From Actinomycetota bacterium (GTDB lineage Bacteria > Actinomycetota > Thermoleophilia > Gaiellales > Gaiellaceae): 64,000 bases of DNA. This document shows positions 31,403-40,650 of this stretch, piece after piece (position 1 is the stretch's first letter; each line of letters starts with the position of its first letter). The DNA lies in assembly GCA_005883355.1 (NCBI GenBank), contig VAXG01000036.1:62001-126000 (forward strand). The letters run 5' to 3'. The notes beneath the pieces were generated by a model. It made no database searches and had not been told where the DNA came from. It saw nothing but the letters and a program-made list of their open reading frames with translations. A program made the translations under genes and the position numbers.

Positions 31403-32421
31403 GGCCAGGGCCAATCCGTGCCGATCGCAAGCGGCTTTCCTCCCACGGCGCTCGCGCGCGCTGCGATGCCGGTAGCGACCGCCCGGCGATCGTCGTCGAG
31501 CGTCGGCCCCGCAGGGCCCTCGCCCGTGCAAGCCGCGACGAACGCTGCGAGCTCGGCAACGTACGCGTCCGCGAAGCGTGCGCGATAGTCAGACGGAAAA
31601 CGCGAGGCGTCGGAACGGTCGATCAAGCCCGCGGCACCGTCACCGGGCCCGCGCACGAACACCGAGCCTTCGCTCCCCACGACCTCGCAACGGATGTCGT
31701 GCCCGAACGACGATGTCCGCGACACGTGCGTGACCGCAAGACCACCATGCGCGAAGCGGATCGTCACGAGGCCGTTGTCGAGGTCGCCGAGCCCAGCGAG
31801 CGTCGGGTATACGAGCGCCTGCCGTGCGACCGATACCTCGACGGGCTCGTCGTCGAAGAGCCAGCACGCCGCGTCGTAGTCGTGCACCGCCATGTCGAGC
31901 AGAAAGCCGCCGGTATCGCCCGGGTCCTCGCCTGCGGGCCACTCGGTGTCGCGGCTCGTGAGGAGGATGACGAGCGGGGCCCCGCCGTCCCCGGCCCGAA
32001 CACGGCGATGCGCCTCGACGAAGCCGGCGTCGTAGCGCCGCATGTAACCGACCTGAACCATCTGGCCGGGACGAGCGGCGCTCTCGAGCCGAAGCGTGGC
32101 GTGGTCCGCCAGCGACGTCGAGCCGGGTTTCTCCAGAAACAGATGCTTCCCTGACCTCAGGGCCTCAACCGCCAGCGGCCCGTGATCCACGGAACGGGCT
32201 GCGAGGACGACCGCGTCGACGTCGGGCCGTCCGAAGAGCTCGGCATAGCTGGAAGAGGCGACTCCGAGCCGCCTCCCCACCTCCTCCGCGCGCCCTTCAC
32301 GGGCCGCGGCGACGGCGACCAGCTCGGCTCCGGGAAGCCGCTGGGCGTTCTCGGCGTGGAGCGTTCCCATCCCGCCAAGACCGGCGACGCCGAGCCGAAG
32401 AGGACGCGTCGCCCTTGACAC
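31399..32421 (-). CDS. Gfo/Idh/MocA dehydrogenase (inositol 2-dehydrogenase-like)
   Basis: A 340-residue NAD(P)-dependent oxidoreductase. Rossmann motif RLGVAGLGGMGTLHAENAQR (about 9-28), catalytic Lys in HLFLEKPGSTS, and the domain-2 segment FLLDMAVHDYDAACWLFDD containing the His-Asp pair typical of inositol dehydrogenases. The GTG start is 7 bp from the divergent LacI gene's furthest start. The LacI protein probably regulates it. Likely oxidises inositol or an isomer; the exact isomer is unknown. Confidence 0.88.
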   Translation of the reverse strand: MSRATRPLRLGVAGLGGMGTLHAENAQRLPGAELVAVAAAREGRAEEVGRRLGVASSSYAELFGRPDVDAVVLAARSVDHGPLAVEALRSGKHLFLEKPGSTSLADHATLRLESAARPGQMVQVGYMRRYDAGFVEAHRRVRAGDGGAPLVILLTSRDTEWPAGEDPGDTGGFLLDMAVHDYDAACWLFDDEPVEVSVARQALVYPTLAGLGDLDNGLVTIRFAHGGLAVTHVSRTSSFGHDIRCEVVGSEGSVFVRGPGDGAAGLIDRSDASRFPSDYRARFADAYVAELAAFVAACTGEGPAGPTLDDDRRAVATGIAARASAVGGKPLAIGTDWPWP

Positions 32422-33542
32422 TGCAAGAGCGAGTATGGCAGCGTCGCAATCGCTTGCGCAATCGATTTTCCAGCCTGGCGGCGAGCGAGCCGCGGGAGAG
32501 CCCTGCGCCTGACGTCGCCCCCCGGCGCAAGGCTACGCTCGCCGATGTCGCCGAACGGGCAGGCGTCTCGACGTCGACCGCCTCGCGGGCCCTGAACGGG
32601 CACGGCGGTCTCGCACCGGCAACGCGCGCCGCAGTGCAGGACGCGGCTGCGAAGCTCAACTTCCAGCCGTCTGCGCTTGCCCGGTCGCTGCGAACGCAGC
32701 AGACCTTCACCGTCGGGTTCGTCGTTCCGGACGTCTCGAGCCCGTTCTACGCCGCCGCGCTCAAGGGAGCGCAGGGACGGCTGGAGCAGGCCGGCTATCG
32801 CGTGATGCTGATGGACGCAAGCCTGAACGTCGACCGGGAGCTTGCAGCACTGGAGACCTTGCTCTCGCATCAGGTCGACGGCCTGCTCGTCGCCAGCACG
32901 GGGATGCCGCGCGCGCTTTTCGACGGGGCGGTCGGCGCGGCCGCGACTCCGACGATCTTCTTCGACGGAGTGGTCGAGGGCACCGGCGAGGGTGCCGTCA
33001 CGCTCGACAACGAGGGAGGGATCACGCTTCTTGTCGACCACCTCGTCGAACACGGCCACGAACGCATCGCCGTGCTCGCAGGATCGCAGCGCGAGAGCGC
33101 CGGAGCGGCACGCCTGCGGGCCTTCCACACCGCGATGGCAGCACACGGCATATCGCCTGTGGATCGGTACGTGAAGGTCTGCGATTGGGAGATCGCCGAC
33201 GGTCGCCGTGCGGGAATGGAGCTCCTCGCGGACCCGAAGCCCGCAACAGCCGTGCTCGCGTCGAGCGCGGAGCTCGCTCTCGGCTTCATGTCGGCCGCCG
33301 CGACACGGGGGATTCGCGTTCCTGACGATGTCGCACTCGTCGCCTTCGACGACCCGTATTTCGGGGATCTCCTCGAGCCTCCGCTCACGGCGGTGGCGTA
33401 TGACGCCCGCGAGATCGGCGCCACGGCTGCGGAGTTGCTCGTCGAGGCGATGCGATCGGAGACGATCGCGGTCGAGGTGACCGTGCCGGTCACGCTCGTC
33501 CGGCGCCGTTCGTGCGGCTGTCAGCCGGAGGCGTCCCGGTGA
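32415..33542 (+). CDS. LacI-family regulator of the inositol region
   Basis: A LacI repressor of up to 375 residues. The helix-turn-helix KATLADVAERAGVSTSTASRALN is preceded by ~38 residues if TTG 32415 is used. That start lies on the overlapping promoter/operator region, so TTG 32454 or another internal start is plausible. Hinge FQPSALARSLRTQQTFTVGFVVPD and an effector domain to the end are intact. It stands divergent from an inositol-dehydrogenase-like gene and is followed by a wrecked ABC transporter gene (GTGA overlap). The effector is probably an inositol catabolite. Confidence 0.85.
   Translation: MTLQERVWQRRNRLRNRFSSLAASEPRESPAPDVAPRRKATLADVAERAGVSTSTASRALNGHGGLAPATRAAVQDAAAKLNFQPSALARSLRTQQTFTVGFVVPDVSSPFYAAALKGAQGRLEQAGYRVMLMDASLNVDRELAALETLLSHQVDGLLVASTGMPRALFDGAVGAAATPTIFFDGVVEGTGEGAVTLDNEGGITLLVDHLVEHGHERIAVLAGSQRESAGAARLRAFHTAMAAHGISPVDRYVKVCDWEIADGRRAGMELLADPKPATAVLASSAELALGFMSAAATRGIRVPDDVALVAFDDPYFGDLLEPPLTAVAYDAREIGATAAELLVEAMRSETIAVEVTVPVTLVRRRSCGCQPEASR
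32446..32466. promoter_or_regulatory. Putative LacI operator with GCAATCG direct repeat
   Basis: Sequence GCAATCGCTTGCGCAATCGAT contains the palindrome TTGCGCAA (32454-32461) and two GCAATCG copies 12 bp apart. LacI-family sites in high-GC bacteria often have a TTGCGCAA-type core. It lies between the divergent dehydrogenase and regulator genes, 25 bp from the dehydrogenase start. Confidence 0.5.
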
Positions 33543-34150
33543 ACGGGAGGGGCGATCCCCCTGCGATCACGTTCCGCGGCGTCACCAAGCGGTACGGCGG
33601 CCAGGTCGCGCTCGAGCCGACGGACCTCGAGATCGAGGAAGGCGAGTTCTTCTGCCTCCTTGGGCCGTCGGGCTGCGGAAAGACGACGACGCTGAACCTC
33701 GTGGGCGGCTTCGTCGCGCCGACGTCCGGCGAGATCCTGATCAGAGGCGCGAACGTGAACCGGCTCCCTCCCTACAGGCGCGCCGTGAACACGGTCTTCC
33801 AGAACTACGCTGTTTCCGCACATGACAGTGCGCGACAACGTCGGCTTCGGCTTGAAGATGGCCGGTACGAGGGCTTCCTCGATCCTTCGCTCCGGCCATT
33901 CTCGCGGGGGGCGCTGTTCGCGTTCACCCTCTCGCTCGACGAGTTCATCATCACGCTGTTCCTCATCGGCAGCCACAACACGCTTCCGATCTACATCTAC
34001 ACGCAGGTGAAGTTCGGGATCACTCCGGAGGTGAACGCGCTGGCGGCGCTGATGCTCGCCGCGTCGCTCTGTCTGATCGCACTCGCGTTCGTGCTACCGG
34101 GCATCGTTCGCCGCGCGCTTCGGCTCGTCCCGGGCCGCGCAGCAGGCTAG
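33539..34150 (+). pseudogene. Collapsed polyamine-type ABC transporter (PotA start joined to PotC end)
   Basis: The first ~90 codons are an intact PotA-like ATPase N-terminus (ITFRGVTKRYGGQVALEPTD, Walker A GPSGCGKTTTLNLVGG, Q-loop TVFQNYA). Then 2 nt appear lost: the continuation HMTVRDNVGFGLKMAGT is in another frame (33821-33871). Soon after, the sequence switches to the C-terminus of a PotC-type permease (ALFAFTLSLDEFIITLFLIG, NTLPIYIYTQVKFGITPEVNAL) and runs to a stop at 34150. The rest of the ATPase, the first permease and most of the second are missing. Internal deletion has removed over 2 kb of an ABC operon. Confidence 0.85.
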
Positions 34151-34189
34151 GCCTCGTTCCCGGTCGTCCGCCGCGTCCGGGTAAGCAAG

Positions 34190-35176
34190 TCAGCCGATAC
34201 GAAGAACGGCGGCGCCGTTTAGTTCGCCGGCGCGCAGGTGCTGCAGCGCCTCGTTCGCAGCTTCGAGGCGAAACTCCCGGATCCGGGTGCGAACCGGCAC
34301 CCTCGGCGCGAGCTCCATGAACTCCTCGCCATCTTGCCGAGTGAGGTTCGCGACCGAGCGGAGCACTCGCTCACCCCAGAGCAGGTCGTACGAGAAGGAG
34401 GGGATCTCGCTCATGTGGATTCCGGCACAGACAACGACTCCGCCTTTCGCGACTGCCGCCAGCGCTACGGGAACGAGCTCCCCGACAGGCGCGAAGATGA
34501 TCGCGGCATCGAGCTCCTCGGGTGGACTCTCGGTTGAGCTCCCGGCCCACTCCGCACCAAGCGAAAGCGCGAACTGCTGGCCCGCTTTATCGCCGGCACG
34601 GGTGAAGGCAAAGACGCGGCGCGCCTGCCAGCGCGCCACCTGGACGATGATGTGGGCAGAGGCACCGAACCCGTAGAGGCCGAGGCGCTCGGCATCCCCC
34701 GTCATCTTCAGTGAGCGGTAGCCGATCAGCCCTGCGCAGAGAAGCGGCGCCACCTCGAGATCGGAGTAACTCTCTGGGAGTCGGAGGCAATACCGCTCGT
34801 CGGCCACCGTCTCCTCCGCAAAACCACCGTCGACCTGGTAGCCGGTAAACCGCGCTCGGTCGCAGAGGTTCTCCCGTCCCGAGCGGCAAAAGCGACAGCT
34901 GCCGTCCGTCCAGCCGAGCCAGGGCACGCCGACGCGCTCGCCGACCGAATACCGCGACGCACCCTTACCAAGCCCGCTCACCAAACCGACAATCTGATGA
35001 CCAACCACCAGCGGGAGCTTGGGGTCGGGCAGCTCGCCGTCGACGATGTGTAGGTCGGTTCGACAGACCGCGCACGCCTCGACATTCAGCCGCACCTGTC
35101 CCGTGCCGGGCTCAGGCTCCGGAAGCTCGGTCTCTCGAAGAGGACTCCCGACACCGGTGAAGACCATGGCGCGCAC
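34190..35176 (-). CDS. Zinc-dependent alcohol dehydrogenase (AdhP-like)
   Basis: A 328-residue medium-chain dehydrogenase. Catalytic zinc ligands are Cys in ACAVCRTDLHIV and His in VVGHQIVG; structural zinc ligands lie in DGSCRFCRSGRENLC, where only three of the usual four Cys are evident. The Rossmann motif LGLYGFGASAHIIVQVA follows. The start is GTG 35176; ATG 35167 has better spacing to an AAGGA. It belongs to the propanol-preferring branch. It stands alone between the collapsed ABC gene and a small surface protein; its substrate is unknown. Confidence 0.88.
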   Translation of the reverse strand: MRAMVFTGVGSPLRETELPEPEPGTGQVRLNVEACAVCRTDLHIVDGELPDPKLPLVVGHQIVGLVSGLGKGASRYSVGERVGVPWLGWTDGSCRFCRSGRENLCDRARFTGYQVDGGFAEETVADERYCLRLPESYSDLEVAPLLCAGLIGYRSLKMTGDAERLGLYGFGASAHIIVQVARWQARRVFAFTRAGDKAGQQFALSLGAEWAGSSTESPPEELDAAIIFAPVGELVPVALAAVAKGGVVVCAGIHMSEIPSFSYDLLWGERVLRSVANLTRQDGEEFMELAPRVPVRTRIREFRLEAANEALQHLRAGELNGAAVLRIG

Positions 35177-35342
35177 GTCCTTGTTCTACAGAGAGTGGCG
35201 ATTTGCCAGTCGGGCCACAGCGTTTCGACCGGTTGGTTACCCCGCTGTGGGCGGCGGTGGGTCGCTCGTGCCGTCGTCGTTACCGCTGTCCGCGAGTGTC
35301 GTCATCAGGGCACATGGAGCGGACGGAAAGGAGCAGCAGGAC

Positions 35343-35771
35343 ATGAAGAAGTGGAAGCGATATCTGTCTCTCCGACGGTCGGTCGTAGCACTCGCGGCCG
35401 TGGCCGTCGCCGTCCCCGTCGCGCAGGCGAACGCGCAGGCGACGCATAACCCTGGCTTCACACAACCCGCGGCGGCAAAGAGAGCGAAGCTCGTGTACGG
35501 CATCCCCGCGAGCTCGTACCGGCGGCTGCCGGCCGACGATCAGGAAGCGCTTCGGCCTCCGCGCAGCGTCGCGATCGGAGACTCCTCTGCGCCGGCGCTC
35601 GGCACGACCAACGTCGTCCGCACGTCAACCCCGGTCGCGTCTGAAACGTCGAGCACGTTCAACTGGGGCGCCGCGGGCTTCTGGACCGTGAGCGGCCTCG
35701 TACTCGCGTCGTTCGCCGCGCTGGGCGTTCTCGTGGTTCGCCGGGGCCGAATCAGCCAGCCGGCAGTCTGA
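35343..35771 (+). CDS. Small surface protein with signal peptide and C-terminal anchor
   Basis: A 142-residue protein. A basic start (MKKWKRYLSLRR) and hydrophobic stretch (SVVALAAVAVAVPVAQANA) form a signal peptide. The middle is polar and low-complexity (Ser/Thr/Pro). Residues ~112-134 (FWTVSGLVLASFAALGVLVV) are a membrane anchor with a basic tail RRGR. A GGAG ribosome site precedes the ATG. Not recognised; likely a short extracytoplasmic stalk protein. Confidence 0.65.
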   Translation: MKKWKRYLSLRRSVVALAAVAVAVPVAQANAQATHNPGFTQPAAAKRAKLVYGIPASSYRRLPADDQEALRPPRSVAIGDSSAPALGTTNVVRTSTPVASETSSTFNWGAAGFWTVSGLVLASFAALGVLVVRRGRISQPAV

Positions 35772-35788
35772 CTGCGCGCAGTCGAGCC

Positions 35789-36853
35789 CTAGCTAACGCA
35801 AGAGACCCAGGAGCCATCCTGCACGCTCCGCAGCGCCGCCTCGAGCACCTGCATGCCGCGGTGCCCGTCGGCGAAAGTCGGAAACGAGCCGTGCGGCTCG
35901 CCGGCCATTGCCCGGTAGGCGTCGGCCAGGATGACGCGGAACGCATCGCCGTACCCCTCCGCGTGCCCGGGCGGGTAGCGCGCGAACCGTGCGGCACGCC
36001 CCACATTCGCGCCGGGGTCCTTGACGACGATCTCCGTCGGTGACTCCGCGTGGCGGTGGAGTAACTCGTTCGGTGACTCCTGATCCCAGGTGAAGCCGCC
36101 TCGGCTGCCCTCGAGCTCGAACAGAAGCTGGTTCTTCCGCCCCGGCCCGAGCGCGCTGAACTCTGCGCTGCCGGCCGCGCCGTTGTCGAAGCGGAGCAGC
36201 AAGGAGGCATGATCCTCGAGCGCTCGGCCCGGGACGAACGTTCGAAAGTCCGCGAGCACCTCGGAGATGCGCGCGCCGGTCACGTGCTCGGCGAGATCGA
36301 ACCAGTGCGCGCCGAGGTCGGCGGTCACGTACGTCGGGCCGGAGCTCTCGGGCAACAGCCGCCAGCCCGCTGACACGAGGAGAGCGTCGTCGCAGACGTA
36401 GCGGCCGTGCACGACGCGTAGTTCGCCGAGCCCGCCCCCGGCCACGGTCGCCCGCATGTGCTCGACGAGCGGGTAACCACGTACGTGGTACGCCACCGCC
36501 CCGATCCGATCGGTGCCGTTAAGCGCCTCCAGCATGCGCCCGCTCTCCTCGGTGCTCGTCGCGAGTGGCTTCTCGCACACGACGTGCGAGCCGTATTCGA
36601 GTGCGAGCAGCGCCTGTTCGGCGTGCAGTGCATTCGGCGTGCAGACGTGGACGACGTCGACGGCCTCACCTCGCAACAAGTCGTCGAACGAGTCGTACGC
36701 CGTGACATCCCCCACCTCGTCCGCAAACAGCTCGGCTCCCGCGCGCGTGCGGCTGCAAACGGCCACGACCGTTCCACCCAGGTCGCGCACCGTCGCCGCA
36801 TGCACCCGCGCGACGAATCCGGAGCCGACGATCGCGCTCCGGAGCTCGGTCAT
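35789..36853 (-). CDS. Gfo/Idh/MocA-family oxidoreductase
   Basis: A 354-residue dehydrogenase. Rossmann segment LRSAIVGSGFVARVHAATVR at the start, catalytic Lys in HVVCEKPLATST, and substrate-domain segment TYVTADLGAHWFDLAEHVTG with the conserved Asp and His. The ATG overlaps the stop of the next related dehydrogenase (ATGA). It is the last gene of a three-gene operon aminotransferase - dehydrogenase - dehydrogenase. Probably acts on a cyclitol or sugar acid. Confidence 0.88.
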   Translation of the reverse strand: MTELRSAIVGSGFVARVHAATVRDLGGTVVAVCSRTRAGAELFADEVGDVTAYDSFDDLLRGEAVDVVHVCTPNALHAEQALLALEYGSHVVCEKPLATSTEESGRMLEALNGTDRIGAVAYHVRGYPLVEHMRATVAGGGLGELRVVHGRYVCDDALLVSAGWRLLPESSGPTYVTADLGAHWFDLAEHVTGARISEVLADFRTFVPGRALEDHASLLLRFDNGAAGSAEFSALGPGRKNQLLFELEGSRGGFTWDQESPNELLHRHAESPTEIVVKDPGANVGRAARFARYPPGHAEGYGDAFRVILADAYRAMAGEPHGSFPTFADGHRGMQVLEAALRSVQDGSWVSCVS

Positions 36854-37944
36854 TCGCCGGTGGCCGCCTTCAGAAACATCTGCGTCAAGACGTCCATGTC
36901 CAGCCGGGCCTGGGCCGGCGGCGTCCGGCACTCCGTCCCGTTCACGACGCAGTCGTGAAAGTGCGCGAGCTCCCGCGCAAAGCTTTCCTCGTAGGACTCG
37001 AACGACTCGGCGGCACGGGCGCCGTCCTTGGCGCGAGAGACCTCGTACACGGTCGGAGACTGCTTGAGCCACGGCGACGGGAACGTGAGGGTGTGCACCT
37101 CCTCCGCGAAATAGAAGGCCACCGACTCGCGGTACTCGTAGACGTCGAGCAGCTGGATCCACGCGCTGTCCCAGCGCGATCCATTCGCCAGCCGAACCGC
37201 TCCTGTGACCGCCTGCCCCTCGTTCCACCAGTCGCCGTCGATCACCTCGGCCGGCAGCGGCTCGCCCAGGCGCTCGAGCAGGCCGTGGACGAGGTTCACA
37301 TCATGGACGAGGCTGCCGAGGAAGGCTCCTTCGAACGCGGTGATCACGGCCGGGCTGTCTACGCCGACCGCCTCACGCACCTGTGCGCGCATCTGCTCGC
37401 GCCCGGCCTCGAGCACGTCCGCGGGGATGTCCGAGCCGCGCGCGATCTCGCCCGGTGCAAAGTACGGTCCGAACTCGGGATCGTGCACGACGACGCGGAT
37501 GTAACGGAGCGACTCGGCGGACTCCGGCATCCCGTCGAGCATCCGCTCCCATCCGCGGTCGAAGCGCTTCATGTAACCAACCTGCACGACGTTCCCCGTG
37601 CGTCGTTGCGCCTCGGCGACTCGGTGGGCGTCCGCGAGCGTGATGCACATCGGCTTCTCGACGAAGACGTGGAGCCCGCGGTCGAGCGCGGCGAGTGTCG
37701 CTTCTGCATGTGTCTGAGCCGGCGAGCAGATGACGAGCGCGTCGAGCTTTGCGTCGTCGAGCAACTGCGCGTGATCAGTGTAGGTCGCCTCGAGGTTGTA
37801 GAGCCGCTGCAGCGATTCGCGAACGGTGGCGCTCGGATCCGCGACCGCGACGAGCTCGAAGCGGTCGCTCATGTGCGCAAGGAAGTGGAGATGCATCGCC
37901 TGGGCGACGAGACCGCCGCCGACGACCCCGATGCGCAGCTTCAC
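36850..37944 (-). CDS. Gfo/Idh/MocA-family oxidoreductase
   Basis: A 364-residue dehydrogenase with LRIGVVGGGLVAQAMHLHFL (dinucleotide fold), HVFVEKPMCITLADA (Lys motif) and VQVGYMKRFDRGWERML. The substrate domain differs from its neighbour, with an insertion around DPEFGPYFAPGEIARG. The GTG start overlaps the aminotransferase stop (GTGA). Together with the flanking genes it suggests conversion of a keto-cyclitol and an amino-cyclitol or amino-sugar. Confidence 0.87.
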   Translation of the reverse strand: MKLRIGVVGGGLVAQAMHLHFLAHMSDRFELVAVADPSATVRESLQRLYNLEATYTDHAQLLDDAKLDALVICSPAQTHAEATLAALDRGLHVFVEKPMCITLADAHRVAEAQRRTGNVVQVGYMKRFDRGWERMLDGMPESAESLRYIRVVVHDPEFGPYFAPGEIARGSDIPADVLEAGREQMRAQVREAVGVDSPAVITAFEGAFLGSLVHDVNLVHGLLERLGEPLPAEVIDGDWWNEGQAVTGAVRLANGSRWDSAWIQLLDVYEYRESVAFYFAEEVHTLTFPSPWLKQSPTVYEVSRAKDGARAAESFESYEESFARELAHFHDCVVNGTECRTPPAQARLDMDVLTQMFLKAATGE

Positions 37945-39182
37945 GCGAGAACCTGCTTGGCCACCTTTTCGAAGGCGAACGCGATCTCGTCGAGATCCTG
38001 CTCGTTGCAGAGCGGCGAGACGTCCACGTGAATCGTCCGCTCCAGGAGCTCCAGCGTGCGCGGGCAATCCGGCCGGTCCGCACCGGCGGCCTCGAGCGCC
38101 TCGAGAACGGGAGCCCAGTAAGGAAAGACGTGAAGATCAGGCGTGGCCGGAGAGTAGATCTGCATCGCGAGCACGCCTTCCGCGTTGAGCGCAGCGACGG
38201 CCTCGGCTGCGCGTGCCGCATGGTCTGCGAATGCGATCAGCGCGATGCCGGCGTCGCCATCGTCGTCGCTGCCGCGCCTGAGCTCGAGCCCGGGCAGACC
38301 GCCGACCTGGGAGGCGAGGCGCGCATGATTCGCCCGCATCCGCTCCAGCAAGCCGTCGAGCCTCGTCAGCTGGACCCGCGCCATGGCGCCGGTCAACTCG
38401 GAGGCGCGAAAGTTGTACCCCGCGAACTTCGGCAGCCCGACGCCGCGCCGGACCGAGTTGGCACAGTCGTGCACGTCGAGCGCGAGCTCCAGCAGGTCAT
38501 CGCGGTCCGTGATCAGCACGCCGCCCTCGCCCGTGGTGATGATCTTGTTGAACTGGAGGCTGAACGCGCCCGCGTCGCCGAACGTGCCCAGGCGGCGGCC
38601 GCGATAGGTGGCACCGGCGGCCTGGCACACATCCTCGATCAGCACGAGCTCGTGCGTCTTCGCGATCGCCACGAGCTCGCCCATCGCGGCGGGGGCGCCG
38701 CGCATGTGCACTGGGAGAATCGCCCGTGTCCGGGGCGTGATCTTTCGCTCCACGTCGAGCGGGTCGAGCGTCAGCGACTCGTCCACCTCCGCGAGGACGG
38801 GAAGCGCGCGCGAGGCGAGCACCGCGTTCGGCGTCGCATTCCACGTGTACGCCGGGACGATCACCTCGTCGCCCTCGCCCACGCCCGCGCCGATCAGAGC
38901 GCAGATGAGCGCCGAGGAACCTGCGTTGAGGCAAAGGGCGTGCTTCGCGCCCATGACCTCCGCGAACTCACGCTCGAACGAGGCGACCTCGTCCGGCCCG
39001 TCGCCGACGCCGTAGTAGCGGAAGAGATTCTTGCTCTCGATCACCCGGGCCAGTGCCGCGAGCTCCTCCTGGCCCACCTCCATCCCGCCGGGAAACATCG
39101 GCGCCTCCGGCCGGGTCCGGGCCGGGGTGCCCCCATCCCGGGCGAGAGTCAGGTCACTTTGAAAGCGAGTCGGCGTCGTCAT
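37941..39182 (-). CDS. DegT/DnrJ/EryC1/StrS family PLP aminotransferase
   Basis: A 413-residue sugar/cyclitol aminotransferase. The PLP-binding Lys213 lies in FSLQFNKIITTGEGG, Asp184 in LVLIEDVCQAAGA contacts the pyridine nitrogen, and the N-terminal AGSSALICALIGAGVGEGDEVIVPAYTW is canonical. The family includes scyllo-inosose aminotransferases (StsC) and AHBA synthase. It is first gene of the operon with two Gfo/Idh/MocA enzymes and sits inside an inositol gene island, so an inosose/inosamine substrate is attractive but unproven. Confidence 0.9.
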   Translation of the reverse strand: MTTPTRFQSDLTLARDGGTPARTRPEAPMFPGGMEVGQEELAALARVIESKNLFRYYGVGDGPDEVASFEREFAEVMGAKHALCLNAGSSALICALIGAGVGEGDEVIVPAYTWNATPNAVLASRALPVLAEVDESLTLDPLDVERKITPRTRAILPVHMRGAPAAMGELVAIAKTHELVLIEDVCQAAGATYRGRRLGTFGDAGAFSLQFNKIITTGEGGVLITDRDDLLELALDVHDCANSVRRGVGLPKFAGYNFRASELTGAMARVQLTRLDGLLERMRANHARLASQVGGLPGLELRRGSDDDGDAGIALIAFADHAARAAEAVAALNAEGVLAMQIYSPATPDLHVFPYWAPVLEALEAAGADRPDCPRTLELLERTIHVDVSPLCNEQDLDEIAFAFEKVAKQVLA

Positions 39183-39340
39183 ACCGGCCGCCCATTCTGG
39201 ACATGAAATCGTTTGCGATCAAGGTCGCAAGCCGTTCGAAGCCTCCGGTGGCTCAGAGGCCAATGTCTGCCGCTCGCGCAGCTCATCCTTTACACGCCCG
39301 TGCATTTCACGTAACCGGCCGGGCGTAGACTCGCCGCTCG

Positions 39341-40645
39341 GTGACCTGTCGGGCTTCGCTGTTGCTCCTCTTCTTGCTTGCGGTACCGGTGGCTGCAGAG
39401 GGTGCTGCTTCGCAGAAGTCCGGCTCCTGGAGCGCACCAGTCGTTGTTGTTCCGGCGTTTGCCGATCGGGAAACGCGGCTGCCCGTAGTCACTCTCGACG
39501 GCCACGGCAACGCAAGCGCGGTCTGGGAGGTCTTCAGCCGCGGCGGTACTGGGTACGTCGGCGCGACTGCGGACAGGCAGGCCGGGCGAGGTTGGACGGC
39601 GCCGATGCAGCTCGCGGGCGGAGTGGCGGCGCAGCTTGCTAGGGATCGCCAGGGCGACCTGCTGGCGGTCTGGACAGACGTCGCGGGTATTTCGCAGCGG
39701 ATCCGTGCCGCGTTTCGTCCGCGAGGCGGTCGCTGGGGGGCGCCCGTGTACGTCTCACCAGCCGGCGAGCAGGCGTCTGTTCCAAAGGCGACGCTGGACG
39801 CGCGGGGCAGGGCACTCGTCGTCTGGACGGGGTACTCCTCAGCGTCGTTCACCGTCGAGTCGGCGAGCCGGGGAACGAGTGGCCGCTGGAGCCGGGCGGT
39901 GACGGTCGCGCGCGGCAACTCGGGGGACCCCGATATGGCGATGGACGCGAGCGGGCGGGCGCTCGTCGTCTGGGACGGGCAAGCGGGGGCGACGCGCGTC
40001 GCATCGCGGTCTCCGAGTGGGAACTGGACACCTCCCGCGACACTCTCTTCTCCGAACGACCAGGGGCACAACCCAAAGGTGGCGCTGAACGCCGCCGGAA
40101 CGGCGATCGCAGTCTGGATGGGGGCGCCGCCGGGGCAGGCCGCGCAAACGCTCGAGGCAGCAATCCGACCCGCAGGCGGGCGTTTCGGCTCCGCTCGAGT
40201 CGTCACCGGCGAGGTCACCGGCATGTCGAAGGTGGCGCTCACAGCATACGGTGAAGCAGTCGTGATCTCCTCCGACCGCGATGTGCTGTACTCGAACGTG
40301 CGCCTGCCGGGCGGCCGATTCGGGAGCCGGCAGGTGCTCGGCAACGGCTTCGCGCCGACTGTCGGAGTCGACGCGCGAGGCGACGCGATCGCGGTCTGGA
40401 CCCGGTCGGACGGAACGAACCTCTTCGTCCATGCGGCACGGCGGCTCTCCCGGCACACCTTTGGTGCAGGTGTAGACCTCGCGCCTGTCGGCCCCGACTG
40501 CTCGCTGCATCGCTGCCTCGTAGGAGGCGAAGCGGCACTCGCCGTCTCGCCACGAGGCAGTGCCATCGCGATCTGGATCGTGCAGCCTCACCCGCAGCAG
40601 GGCTTCGACAGCTCAGTAGAGGCTGCCGAATACGCACAGCCTTAA
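39341..40645 (+). CDS. Secreted beta-propeller-like repeat protein
   Basis: A 434-residue exported protein: a signal peptide (ASLLLLFLLAVPVAAEGAA), then about seven irregular repeats of ~50-60 residues. Each has the pattern V.LD..G.A.AVW (e.g. VTLDGHGNASAVWEVF, ATLDARGRALVVWTGYSS, VALNAAGTAIAVWMGA, VGVDARGDAIAVWTRS). The periodicity points to a seven-bladed propeller. Start GTG 39341. Two Cys near the end (DCSLHRC) may pair. The ligand or role is unknown. Confidence 0.8.
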   Translation: MTCRASLLLLFLLAVPVAAEGAASQKSGSWSAPVVVVPAFADRETRLPVVTLDGHGNASAVWEVFSRGGTGYVGATADRQAGRGWTAPMQLAGGVAAQLARDRQGDLLAVWTDVAGISQRIRAAFRPRGGRWGAPVYVSPAGEQASVPKATLDARGRALVVWTGYSSASFTVESASRGTSGRWSRAVTVARGNSGDPDMAMDASGRALVVWDGQAGATRVASRSPSGNWTPPATLSSPNDQGHNPKVALNAAGTAIAVWMGAPPGQAAQTLEAAIRPAGGRFGSARVVTGEVTGMSKVALTAYGEAVVISSDRDVLYSNVRLPGGRFGSRQVLGNGFAPTVGVDARGDAIAVWTRSDGTNLFVHAARRLSRHTFGAGVDLAPVGPDCSLHRCLVGGEAALAVSPRGSAIAIWIVQPHPQQGFDSSVEAAEYAQP

Positions 40646-40650
40646 TCGTC

